Source: Methylopila sp. Yamaguchi
GTDB lineage: Bacteria > Pseudomonadota > Alphaproteobacteria > Rhizobiales > Methylopilaceae
Direction of reading: 5' to 3'
DNA length: 64,000 nucleotides
Assembly: GCF_002897035.1 (NCBI RefSeq)
Contig: NZ_BAUX01000005.1
Location: forward strand, 124,001 to 188,000
Shown here: piece after piece, positions 45,247 through 53,413 of the stretch
Layout: every line of letters starts with the position of its first letter
Numbering within the stretch: position 1 is the first letter of the stretch
Position numbers and translations under genes: made by a program
The notes under the pieces: model-generated
What the model was told of the DNA's origin: nothing
What the model saw: only the letters and a program-made list of their open reading frames with translations
Databases searched by the model: none

Positions 45247-46080
45247 TCATGGGTTCGTCGGAATCCGCCTGGACGCGCGGGGCTTTCGCGTCCGCTTCGC
45301 CTTGCCCGGCGGCGCCAGCCTGATCCAGGCCGGCGCATGGTCGCTCGTGTGCTCCCAACCGCGCACCTCGCGATCGACTCCGGCCTCCGTCAGCCGACCC
45401 GCGACCGCGGGGCTGAGAAGCAGATGGTCGAGCCGCAGCCCGGCGTTCCGACCCCAAGCGTTCCGGAAATAGTCCCAGAACGTGTAGATGCGCTCGTCCG
45501 GATGAAGCGCGCGGACGGCGTCGAGCCAGCCCTGCTCGATCAGCGCCCGGAACGCGCCGCGGACCTCCGGCCGGAACAGCGCGTCGTCGGTCCAGCGCTC
45601 GGGCTTGTAGACGTCGAGCTCGGTCGGCATGACGTTGAAGTCGCCCACGAGCGCCATCGGGACGTCGGCGGCGATCATCTCGGCGGCGTGGACCCTGAGG
45701 CGCTCGAACCATCTGAGCTTGTAGTCGAACTTGGGGCCCGGCGCGGGATTGCCGTTGGGCAGGTAGAGGCAGCCGATCAGGACTCCTTGCACGGCCGCCT
45801 CGATGTAGCGGCTCTGTTCGTCGTCGGGGTCGCCCGGCAACGCTCCGCGGGTCTCGATGGGATCGGCGCCGCGGGCCAGGATGGCGACGCCGTTCCAGCT
45901 TCTCTGGCCCCTCCAGACCGCGCCGTAGCCCGCCGAGACGATCTCGCGGATCGGGAACTTGGCCTGCGGCGCCTTTAATTCCTGAAGGCAGACGACATCG
46001 GGCTCCGCCTCCTTCAGCCACTGCAGCAGGACGGCCAGACGGCCGTTCACGCCGTTGACGTTGAACGTCGCGATCTTCAT
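45247..46080 (-). CDS. xthA: exodeoxyribonuclease III family protein (XthA)
   Basis: 277-residue endonuclease/exonuclease/phosphatase-fold protein that repairs abasic sites. Active-site motifs: FNVNGVNGRL, the metal Glu in CLQELKAP, LVGDFNVMPTELD, LRLDHLLLSP and the final catalytic DH in HTSDHAPAW. The C-terminal tail is Lys/Arg-rich. Length and motif order are normal for the family. It stands between gntR (convergent) and the RTX gene. Confidence 0.93.
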   Translation of the reverse strand: MKIATFNVNGVNGRLAVLLQWLKEAEPDVVCLQELKAPQAKFPIREIVSAGYGAVWRGQRSWNGVAILARGADPIETRGALPGDPDDEQSRYIEAAVQGVLIGCLYLPNGNPAPGPKFDYKLRWFERLRVHAAEMIAADVPMALVGDFNVMPTELDVYKPERWTDDALFRPEVRGAFRALIEQGWLDAVRALHPDERIYTFWDYFRNAWGRNAGLRLDHLLLSPAVAGRLTEAGVDREVRGWEHTSDHAPAWIRLAPPGKAKRTRKPRASRRIPTNP

Positions 46081-46167
46081 CCGCCGCCTTAACCCGCGCT
46101 GCGCACCCAGCGCGAGATAGGCCCCGGCCGGTCGCCGGCGAGCCTCGCGGCGCCGAGCTGAACGGCC

Positions 46168-46197
46168 GAAAGACCCGCTCGCGCGAGCGGGTCTTTC
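46168..46197. terminator. perfect 30-base palindrome downstream of the RTX gene
   Basis: GAAAGACCCGCTCGC followed immediately by its exact reverse complement gives a 15-base-pair stem that ends in TTTC on either strand. It lies 26 bases beyond the stop of the RTX gene and upstream of xthA. It fits a factor-independent terminator for the RTX transcript, possibly active in both directions. Confidence 0.7.
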
Positions 46198-46223
46198 GAG
46201 CTCCAGGCGGCCCGCCTTGCCTC

Positions 46224-48221
46224 TTACGCCACCAGGAAGTCGGCGGCGGAGAGCGAGGGCGCCGAGCTCAGCGTCGCGAACAGCAGCGCCGCCGAGCCTC
46301 CGACGCCGTCGGCGTCGTAGAACAGGGAGCCGGTGCTCGCGTCGTAGAGGATGTGATCGTCCGCATCGAGCGCGGCCGAGCCGAGGACGAACGAGCCGGC
46401 GTCGAGCGCGCCCACTCCGAGCGCCGTGAAGACCTTCGAGCTCAGCTCGATCGAATCCTCGCCCGAGGTGAAATCGGAGATCACCGCGGCGCTCTTCCGC
46501 ACGTCGACGGTGAAGACGAAGGTGTCCTCGCCGGCCCCGCCGGTGACGGTCTTCGCCCCGGCGAAAGCGTCGAGACGGTTGTCGCCGTCGGAGCCAATTA
46601 GGTTGCGGACGTAGCGGTTCGCCGTGAGATCCGCGTCGGAGCCGTCCGCGGCGATCAGGGTTTCGATCGCGACGCGGGCCCCGAGCTTGAAGTCGGCGGA
46701 GGCGACGATCGTGTCCGCGCCCTCGCCTGCCGCTTCGATCACCGTGTCGCGCGAGTTGTCGACATAGTAGGTGTCGTCGCCCAGGCCGCCGCTCAAGGTG
46801 TCCGCGCCCTGCCCGCCGTCGAGCGTGTCGGCGCCGGCGCCGCCCTCGACCACGTCCGCGAAGGCGCTGCCGACGTAGACGTCGTCGCCGTCGCTGCCGA
46901 TGAAGTGCTGCGGGCGGCTGGCGAGGAGATCCTCGAAGACCGAAGCGTCGCCCGCGCGCGCCGCGGCGTGCAGCAGGTGGACGGGGTTCGAGGACCCGGC
47001 GCCGGGAGCGACGTCGAAGCCGAGGCCCGTGATCTTCAGCGCCTCGTAGAGATTCTGGATCAGGCCGGCGGAGCCGACGCCTTCCGTGCCGGTGGTGTCT
47101 GCGGTCCAGGCCCCAAACGTGAGGCTGTCGAGGGCGCCGGTGATCCCGTGGCCGTACTGGGAGCCATGGTGGATGAAGTCGTAGGCGAGCTCCTCCCCGC
47201 CGAACACAAGGCGCGCGTCGGTCGCGACGCCGCCTTCCGTGTACTGGTACGCGAGCTGGTCGCCGTTCATGTAGTAGGTGCCGCCGAAGGCCTGGTCCGG
47301 CGTGCCGCCATAGAACTTGTAGGCCGCGCCGGTGGCGACGCCTGCGAAGAAGTCGGCGAGGAAGGTCGTCATGTCGACGCCGGTCGACGCGCCGCTTGCG
47401 TCCAGCGTCAGCATCCCACCGGCCGCGATCGTCGAGGCGTCGAGCGTGCCGTCGGCGAATTCGAGCTGCTCGACGTCGACGAGCTGGTCGGCGCCGTCCG
47501 AGGTCGCGCCGGCGCGCAGGTCCACGACGTGCAGCACGCCCGCCAGGTCGCGCGTGATCGCGTAGTCCGCCCGGTCGCCGCTGTAGACCGCCGTGTCGAC
47601 CCCGCGGCTGCCGTAGATCTTGTCGTCGCCCCCGCCGCCGGTGATGCGGTCGTCGCCCGCGTTGCTCCGGATGACGTCGTTGAACGCCGTGCCGACATAG
47701 ACGTCGTTCCCCCGCGATCCAAGGAAGGTCTGCGCCTCGGAGTCGAGCGCGTCCGCATAGGTGTCGAAGCGCGCCTGGTCGCCGGAGGAGCCGTACATGT
47801 GGGCGAGCGCGAAGTTGTGCACCGCCCCGGTCGCCTCGATCCCGACCGCTTCGGCGTTGTCCGCCGGAACCGGGTTGCTCAGGTCGAGGCCGGTGATCGT
47901 CAGGGCGACGTTTCCGCCGGTGAAGTAGCCGTTCGCGTCATAGGAGCCCTCGCCGATCGTGCCGTACTCGATCGTGTTGATCGTGCCCGCCACGGTGTGC
48001 GTCCCGAACGCGTATTCGACCTGGCCATGCGCCAGCACGTACTTCGACGTCGCCTCGGTCCCGTAACCGATGAACATCTCTTCGCCGGAGAAGGCGCTGC
48101 TGTTGTCGAACACCGGGAAGCCGGAGCCGGTGGCGTCGGCGACGAACTGACCCCGGACGTAAGCTTCGAAGTCGATGCCCGTGGCGTCGAAGACCGCCGA
48201 CTTGGCGTTGATCGTAATCAT
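46224..48221 (-). CDS. secreted RTX protein with two HasA-hemophore-like domains
   Basis: 665-residue acidic protein without an N-terminal signal. Residues about 1-165 and 275-435 each resemble the HasA hemophore. HTVAGTINTI (His75) and HGITGALDS (His358) line up with the HTLWGKLDSI segment around the His near the heme ligand of HasA. A Tyr lies upstream in each (Tyr70, Tyr347), and AVHNFALAHMYGSSGD and PVHLLHAAARAGD match the HasA C-terminal helix. Calcium-binding nonapeptide repeats follow each domain (about 168-215 and 440-487). The C-terminus ends FATLSSAPSLSAADFLVA, like type I secretion signals. AGGAG precedes the ATG by six bases. Heme capture is inferred; no type I exporter or heme receptor gene is in the window. 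Confidence 0.78.
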   Translation of the reverse strand: MITINAKSAVFDATGIDFEAYVRGQFVADATGSGFPVFDNSSAFSGEEMFIGYGTEATSKYVLAHGQVEYAFGTHTVAGTINTIEYGTIGEGSYDANGYFTGGNVALTITGLDLSNPVPADNAEAVGIEATGAVHNFALAHMYGSSGDQARFDTYADALDSEAQTFLGSRGNDVYVGTAFNDVIRSNAGDDRITGGGGDDKIYGSRGVDTAVYSGDRADYAITRDLAGVLHVVDLRAGATSDGADQLVDVEQLEFADGTLDASTIAAGGMLTLDASGASTGVDMTTFLADFFAGVATGAAYKFYGGTPDQAFGGTYYMNGDQLAYQYTEGGVATDARLVFGGEELAYDFIHHGSQYGHGITGALDSLTFGAWTADTTGTEGVGSAGLIQNLYEALKITGLGFDVAPGAGSSNPVHLLHAAARAGDASVFEDLLASRPQHFIGSDGDDVYVGSAFADVVEGGAGADTLDGGQGADTLSGGLGDDTYYVDNSRDTVIEAAGEGADTIVASADFKLGARVAIETLIAADGSDADLTANRYVRNLIGSDGDNRLDAFAGAKTVTGGAGEDTFVFTVDVRKSAAVISDFTSGEDSIELSSKVFTALGVGALDAGSFVLGSAALDADDHILYDASTGSLFYDADGVGGSAALLFATLSSAPSLSAADFLVA

Positions 48222-48567
48222 GACAGCTCCTGAAAAGGCGGATGTGCCGTATCGTCCAGATGAAAAGCGCGATCAGATCGTGCGGAGCCGCCGCCGGACC
48301 TGCTGCGCCTTGGGCGTGCGGCGTCCGGTCATGGAAGCTGTGCCCTAAAAAACGAGCGAGATCGGCGGATGCGAACCTTCGGTCGCTCGGATCGAACGGC
48401 TCGCGAGGATGGCGTCAGACCCTCGCGATCGATCGGCCTCGTTCCGCTGGCGAAGCGGCGCCTAAGTGTGGTTACTGGGCGGAAGACTGCAGCCTATGCG
48501 GCCGTTCTTGGAAGAGCGGGCGTCCTTCCCAGCCGCGCCGCGGCTTCGGGCCCACGAGAACGCGCCA
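48222..48567. promoter_or_regulatory. divergent intergenic region between RTX gene and histidine kinase
   Basis: 346 bases without a supported gene. It must hold promoters for both directions. I looked for a Fur/Irr-like box, which would support iron or heme control of the RTX gene, and did not see a convincing one. The CCTAAAAAA run near 48350 is the only notable feature. Confidence 0.4.
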
Positions 48568-49833
48568 ATGCATGACAACCGCACGACCGCTCCGGCCGTT
48601 GCTCCGGAAGAGGGCGGCGGGGCCGCGGAAGAACTGGCCCACCGGCTCCGGCAGCAACAGCTGACGGCCGAGTATGGGCATTTCGCGCTGCGGACGTTGG
48701 ACACCGCGGCGCTGCTGCAGGAGGCGACGCGGGCCTGCGCCCTGGGTCTTCACAGTGAGCTGTGCAAGGCGATGGAGTTCCTGCCCGAGGAGCAGCAGTT
48801 CGTCGTGAGGGCGGGCGTCGGCTGGAAACCGGGGGTCGTGGGCCACGCCCGCCTTCGGGCCGATGCTGAGAGTCCGACCGGCTACGCCTTCCGCACCGGC
48901 GAACCGGTCATATCGAACGATCTGGAAGCGGAAACGCGGTTTCGCACGCCGCAACTCCTGCTCGAGCATGGCGTCAAGCGGGCGATCAACGTCGTCGTCC
49001 AGGGCGAGGGCAAGCGGTTCGGCGTCCTCGAAGTCGACAGCCCGACGGAAGGGCGCTTCAACGAAGCCGACGTCGCCTTCATGCAGGGTTTCGCGAACCT
49101 GCTGGGCGTGGCGATCGAGCGGCAGCAGTTCGAAGCGGCTTTGATCGCGAGCGAGGCGCGGGCCCAGGCCGGCGAGGCCAAGCTGGAGCGGGCGCTGGCG
49201 CATCAGGAGGTGCTGACGCGGGAGATCAGCCACCGGGTCAAGAACAGTCTGGCGATCGTCGGCAGCCTTTTGGCCCTGCAAGGACGGATGTCGACAAGCT
49301 GCGATCTGAAACAGGCTCTCGCCGACGCGCAGGCGCGCGTCCACACCATCGCCCAGGTGCACGACAGGCTGTGGCGCACGGACGAGGTGGAGACGATCAG
49401 TCTCGCCGGTTTCATGGGAGACCTCTGCGATCAGATGCGGTCGGCCGCGGTTCCCACGCTCACGCTGACCTACGACTTCGCGGCTGTCACCTTGCCCACC
49501 GATCGTGCGGTGCCGTTAGCGTTGCTCGTCAACGAACTGGTCACGAACGCTTTCAAATACGCCTGCCCCACAGGGACGGAAGAGGTCCGAATCGCCGTCA
49601 AGCCGTCGTCGGCGGGCCTGCTGCGGCTCGAGGTCCAGGATCAGGGGCCGGGTTTGCCCTTCGCCTTCGACGCCCAGACGTCGGCGAGCCTGGGCATGAA
49701 GCTGATCGCCAGCCTCTCGAAGCAACTCGGCGGGCGCCCGGAGTGGCGAAGCTCCGACGCCGGAGCGCATTTTGCGCTCGATTTTCCGATCGAGGACGCG
49801 CCGCGCGAAGACGAGCGACCGGAGTCCGTCTAG
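48568..49833 (+). CDS. GAF-domain sensor histidine kinase, HisKA_2 type
   Basis: 421-residue soluble kinase. Residues about 45-195 are a GAF domain (LPEEQQFVVRAGVGWKPG, GKRFGVLEVDSP). A short coiled segment leads to the HisKA_2 dimerisation region with phospho-His in TREISHRVKNSLAIVGSLLALQ (in part). The ATPase domain has LVNELVTNAFKYA and DQGPGLP. No membrane span is visible, so it should sense a cytoplasmic signal. The start MHDNRTT at 48568 avoids an upstream Arg/Pro-rich extension. It converges with a single-domain response regulator, its probable partner. Confidence 0.88.
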   Translation: MHDNRTTAPAVAPEEGGGAAEELAHRLRQQQLTAEYGHFALRTLDTAALLQEATRACALGLHSELCKAMEFLPEEQQFVVRAGVGWKPGVVGHARLRADAESPTGYAFRTGEPVISNDLEAETRFRTPQLLLEHGVKRAINVVVQGEGKRFGVLEVDSPTEGRFNEADVAFMQGFANLLGVAIERQQFEAALIASEARAQAGEAKLERALAHQEVLTREISHRVKNSLAIVGSLLALQGRMSTSCDLKQALADAQARVHTIAQVHDRLWRTDEVETISLAGFMGDLCDQMRSAAVPTLTLTYDFAAVTLPTDRAVPLALLVNELVTNAFKYACPTGTEEVRIAVKPSSAGLLRLEVQDQGPGLPFAFDAQTSASLGMKLIASLSKQLGGRPEWRSSDAGAHFALDFPIEDAPREDERPESV

Positions 49834-50240
49834 TTCTCGTCGAGGAAGGACAACTCCGCCCGCGACGCCACAGGCGACGGCGGCGAGGTCAGCACGTCCT
49901 TGATCGCCGCTCGGATCACCGAGGGGTAGTAGGGCTTTTCGATGAAGCGGCCGTCGTCCGGCAGATCCTCGTTGCGCACGACGTGATGCGCAGACGCGAC
50001 GATCAGCTTGACGTGCGGCCAGCGCCGATGGACGACCTCGGCAAGCGCGATCCCGTCCATCGTCCCCGGCATGTGAACGTCGGTGAACAGGAGCGTCACG
50101 TCGGGCGTGCGCTCCAGCAGGGCGATGGCGGCGGCGGCGTTTGCGGCGGAATGAACCTTCAGTCCGGCGTCCTGGATCATGTCGACCGCAGCCATTCGGA
50201 TCAGCGGCTCATCCTCGACGACCAACACCGTCATGTTCAT
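49830..50240 (-). CDS. single-domain (CheY-like) response regulator
   Basis: 136-residue receiver domain with VLVVEDEPLIRMAA at the start, phospho-acceptor Asp in LLFTDVHMPGTMDG, and the Lys in RFIEKPYYPS. There is no output domain, so it probably works through protein contacts. It starts at 50240 (MNM); the second Met is also possible. Its stop shares the bases CTAG with the stop of the convergent kinase gene, the tightest possible end-to-end packing. Confidence 0.9.
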   Translation of the reverse strand: MNMTVLVVEDEPLIRMAAVDMIQDAGLKVHSAANAAAAIALLERTPDVTLLFTDVHMPGTMDGIALAEVVHRRWPHVKLIVASAHHVVRNEDLPDDGRFIEKPYYPSVIRAAIKDVLTSPPSPVASRAELSFLDEN

Positions 50241-50463
50241 CGCGCGCCTCCTCCGTCCAAAAAGGAGGCAACGCAGGTCCGGACCAAAGGTTTCCCGAAG
50301 GTCGCCGCCCGCTGATCGGCGCCCGGCGGCGCACGGACAGCGCCGAAGCGCGAGGTTCGACAGCCGCTCTCCACAGCCGCCCACGGCGCTCAGGCCGCCG
50401 TTGAAAAGGCAGCGGGGCCGCAGCTCCGGCGGAGCGGCGGCCCGGGGTCAGGTCCGGCGCGGC

Positions 50464-51510
50464 TTAGACGATGCTCTCGTTCAGCCGCCCGTCGACGGTC
50501 CGGACGGTCTCGTCGATCGCAGCGTTCGGCATGCCGAGTTGATGCGAGACCAGCTTAACCAGCAGGTCCACCCGTTCGATGAACGGCGCGCCGCTCGCCA
50601 CCGCCCGGGCCGCGGACGAGGGCTTCAGCAGGCTCTCCGCCGCCTTGGCGTACTTCTCGAACGGCACCTGGTCCTGGGCGTCGGCGCCGAGACGCCGAGC
50701 GACCGCGTCGACATGCTCGTAGATCGAGCGCGAGACATCGATGTCGCCGTGCACCGCCTCACGGATCGACTGGGGCGCGCCCTCGGGCGTGACGCAACGG
50801 TAGTTGCCGGTGAGCAGCATCGACCACTTGGCCAGCGGCACGAACAGCGAGTCGAACACCTTGAGCTTCACCGGCACGTCCTTGCCGTCGAGCGTCACGG
50901 CGTCGATGTCCGCCTCCAGCTCACGAAGCAGGGCGTTGTGCGCCTCGTCCTCGAAGGTCGCGGCCTTGAAGTTGGTGGGCAGGCCGACGTGCAGCACGTT
51001 GGCGCCCTCTTCCGGGGGCCGGAAAGCCTGCGGATCCGGCGAGCAGAGCGACATCAGACCCGGCTCGAAGCGCTCCCAGACCTGGGCGTTGGTGAAGGCC
51101 TCTTCGAGGTCCATCCCAGCGAGCGCCGGAATCCGCTTGAGGTAGGGCAGCGGCGGCATGTTCATGATCGACAGGCAGGGCAGCTTCGCCTCCGCGATCT
51201 TGATCATCAGCACGCGGATCGTGTGGTTGGCGTACTGCGGCTCCTGCATGGCGAGGCCGACCAGATCGTAGCGCGAGACGTCGACGTCCTGAGGCGTCGT
51301 GGCGTCCAGCTTTCCCGGCAAGTCGCGCGAAAAGATCGCGCGGTGGTCCGGCTCGTCACGGAGCTTGATGCGCACCTCGGTGCCTTCGTTGTTGATGAGG
51401 TCCGCGGTCTTTCGCCGGCACACCAGCGTGACGTTGTGCCCGGCCATCAACAACTTCGTCGCGAGCAACGAGCCGTAAGACGCTCCAAGAATTAGAATGT
51501 TGCGCGCCAC
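50464..51510 (-). CDS. ketopantoate-reductase-like (ApbA/PanE N-terminal) protein
   Basis: 348-residue protein with an N-terminal Rossmann fold (NILILGASYGSLLATKLL, VTLVCRR) of the ketopantoate reductase family. The C-terminal half is helical but lacks an obvious PanE substrate-binding pattern. The GxGxxG motif is modified to GASYGS. Likely an NAD(P)-dependent dehydrogenase or related binding protein; not confidently the pantothenate enzyme. It stands alone, with a good ATG start. Confidence 0.75.
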   Translation of the reverse strand: MARNILILGASYGSLLATKLLMAGHNVTLVCRRKTADLINNEGTEVRIKLRDEPDHRAIFSRDLPGKLDATTPQDVDVSRYDLVGLAMQEPQYANHTIRVLMIKIAEAKLPCLSIMNMPPLPYLKRIPALAGMDLEEAFTNAQVWERFEPGLMSLCSPDPQAFRPPEEGANVLHVGLPTNFKAATFEDEAHNALLRELEADIDAVTLDGKDVPVKLKVFDSLFVPLAKWSMLLTGNYRCVTPEGAPQSIREAVHGDIDVSRSIYEHVDAVARRLGADAQDQVPFEKYAKAAESLLKPSSAARAVASGAPFIERVDLLVKLVSHQLGMPNAAIDETVRTVDGRLNESIV

Positions 51511-51814
51511 GATCCCACTCCCGACATTTATGCGACAAATCTCGGTCCTCCCTATCGTAAGGGGTTGAGGGGAACAATGAGACAGCGCCCCGCACCCCCG
51601 TCATACTTTCGAGGCGCCCGCGGTTGCGCGCTGAGAGCGCGACCCTTCTGTCGCCGCCTGCGGCCGCACCGTCGGTCAGACCGGAGCGTCCGGCTCGGGG
51701 GGCGCCTCGGCGGGAGTGGAGCGCCCCAAACGCGACGGAGCCGACGACCCCGGACGGGGGACGTCGGCTTCGAAGTTGAGCGGGCGCTTTGAGACGCCCG
51801 CTCGGGAGACCCGG
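51511..51814. other. 304-base gap with a hairpin, no supported gene
   Basis: Contains the promoter side of the ketopantoate-reductase-like gene (about 51511-51580) and, at the other end, the 3' region of the proline-rich protein gene. A 75-codon ORF at 51565-51792 is Arg-rich and looks like a chance frame. The hairpin at 51778-51803 is listed separately. Confidence 0.5.
51778..51803 (-). terminator. hairpin downstream of the proline-rich protein gene
   Basis: GAGCGGGCG at 51778-51786 pairs exactly with CGCCCGCTC at 51795-51803 around an eight-base loop, just beyond the stop of the proline-rich gene at 51815. There is no U tract, so it is a weak or Rho-assisted terminator at best. Confidence 0.5.
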
Positions 51815-52465
51815 TCAGCGGGGGGACGATGGACCGGGCTCCGCTCCCCCCAGGCCTTCGCGCGGGCCTGCGGGAAACTCATGCGGCGCCAGGCCGGGCG
51901 GAGGAGGCGGCGGCGGCCCCATCACCCTCGCCGCGCGAACCAGCTGCTCCGGCGTCAGCTGGCTGCGCAGCGCAGCGACCGCCGTCTTGAGGGCCGTTCC
52001 TGCCTTGCCGCGCTCTTCGGCATGGACGGCCAAAGCCTCCGCCAGCGCGAACGGATCGGTCACCAGATCCTTCGAGGGCGGAGGCGGCGGCGCGAGCACG
52101 GACTGCAGCGCGTCGGCGTAGTTCCGCCACGCGTCGAGTTGTGCGGCGCGGATGCCGATCGCGGTCTCCTCGGCGCTCAGGCGGCCCGCAAGGCCAAGGG
52201 GGCCCATCGGACCGAAAGGTCCCTGCGGGCGTCCGAACGAGCCGGGCGGCGGGCCGCGCCGTCCCGGCGGGGGAAGCTCGGCGTCGGGGCTCATGACGCG
52301 AGGCGGCGGACGTCCTTCCGCGTCGAGCTGCGCGACCTTCATCTCGTGGACGGAGGTCTGATCCTTGGGCGCCTCGATGACCGGGGCGCTAGACGCCACG
52401 GCCACCGCCGCGAACGTGGCGAGGCCGGCGGATGCGCCGAGAAGAATGGAACTGAGCGTTTTCAA
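51815..52465 (-). CDS. proline-rich exported protein with LTPEQ motif (Spy/CpxP-like by context)
   Basis: 216-residue envelope protein. It starts at a TTG (52465) because AGAGGAG lies seven bases before it and the product then has a proper signal peptide (KTLSSILLGASAGLATFAAVAVASS); an upstream ATG would add a charged leader. The mature part has two Pro/Gly-rich stretches (PPPGRRGPPPGS, MGPPPPPPPG) around helices with RLSAEETAIGIRAAQLDAWR and LTPEQLVRAARVM. LTxxQ motifs occur in Spy/CpxP proteins that bind misfolded envelope proteins and restrain a sensor kinase. It is divergent from an OmpR-type two-component system, a CpxP-like arrangement. Confidence 0.7.
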   Translation of the reverse strand: MKTLSSILLGASAGLATFAAVAVASSAPVIEAPKDQTSVHEMKVAQLDAEGRPPPRVMSPDAELPPPGRRGPPPGSFGRPQGPFGPMGPLGLAGRLSAEETAIGIRAAQLDAWRNYADALQSVLAPPPPPSKDLVTDPFALAEALAVHAEERGKAGTALKTAVAALRSQLTPEQLVRAARVMGPPPPPPPGLAPHEFPAGPREGLGGAEPGPSSPR

Positions 52466-52681
52466 CCGAACGCTCCTCTGCTGCTGATGTCGAACGCCGT
52501 CACCATCGACGTCGACGGTTTCACGCAGAGGTCGGAGCATAATAATACATGTCTTGTTTGTTATAAACTGTGTCTCATCGTTGCTTAGGCGCGGCCGGCA
52601 ACGTTCAGTTACGCAAAATCTGGCGCCGCATGTCCGCGGCGGGCTAGCGATCCTCCAGGACGATCATCAAGACGGACGACC
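52466..52681. promoter_or_regulatory. divergent promoter region of the envelope two-component system
   Basis: 216 bases between the proline-rich gene and the response regulator gene. It contains an AT-rich block at about 52540-52580 (ATAATAATACATG, TTGTTATAAACTG) that can supply promoter elements for one or both genes. No clear direct-repeat response-regulator site could be fixed. Confidence 0.45.
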
Positions 52682-53413
52682 ATGGCCGACGCCGCCACGC
52701 ACATCCTTGTCGTCGATGACGACGAGGAAATCCGGAAGCTCCTCAGCCGCTATCTGCTGACGCAGGGCTTTCGGGTCTCAACCGCCTCCGACGGCAAGGA
52801 GCTAAAAGAGCGGCTCGGGGCGGGCCGCATCGACCTCATCGTGCTGGACGTGCTCCTGCCCGACGGTTCCGGCATCGACCTGTGCCGCGATCTGCGCAGG
52901 ACCTCGACGGTCCCCGTGATCCTCCTCACCGCGCTGAAGGAGGACGTCGACCGCATCATCGGGCTTGAGATCGGCGCCGACGATTACATCGGCAAGCCGT
53001 TCAACCCGCGGGAGCTCGTCGCCCGCATCCGCGCGGTCCTGCGTCGCACGACCGAGCGTTCCGCTCCCGGGACCACGATCCGCGGCAAGGTGTTCCGCTT
53101 CGCCGACTTCGTCGTCGACAAGGATGCGCGACGCGTCGCCGGTTCCGAAGATGTCGAAATCCCGCTCACGGCCGCCGAGTTCGATCTGCTGATCGCGTTT
53201 CTGGAACGGCCGGGCCGCGTGCTGTCGCGCGAGCAGCTTCTGGACATCACCCAGGGCCGCGGCGCCGGCCCGTTCGACCGTTCGATCGACGTGCTCGTCA
53301 GCCGGGTGCGGCGCAAGCTCGGCGACGGCGGCACGTTCCAGATCCTCAAGACGCTTCGCAACGGCGGCTACCAGCTGACGGCCCGGGTTGAGACGGACGG
53401 CGCCGACGCATGA
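52682..53413 (+). CDS. OmpR-family response regulator
   Basis: 243-residue regulator. Receiver: ILVVDDDEEIRKLLSRYLL, phospho-acceptor Asp in LIVLDVLLPDGSG, Lys in DYIGKPFNPREL. Winged helix: IPLTAAEFDLLIAFLERPGRVLSREQLL (in part), then SIDVLVSRVRRKLGD and NGGYQL. It overlaps the kinase gene by four bases (ATGA), so both are co-translated. It probably controls the divergent proline-rich gene and this operon. Confidence 0.92.
   Translation: MADAATHILVVDDDEEIRKLLSRYLLTQGFRVSTASDGKELKERLGAGRIDLIVLDVLLPDGSGIDLCRDLRRTSTVPVILLTALKEDVDRIIGLEIGADDYIGKPFNPRELVARIRAVLRRTTERSAPGTTIRGKVFRFADFVVDKDARRVAGSEDVEIPLTAAEFDLLIAFLERPGRVLSREQLLDITQGRGAGPFDRSIDVLVSRVRRKLGDGGTFQILKTLRNGGYQLTARVETDGADA

Noticed and set aside
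51565-51792. A 75-codon plus-strand ORF
   Set aside because: Arg/Gly-rich, no ribosome site, no family; it ends inside the terminator-like hairpin.
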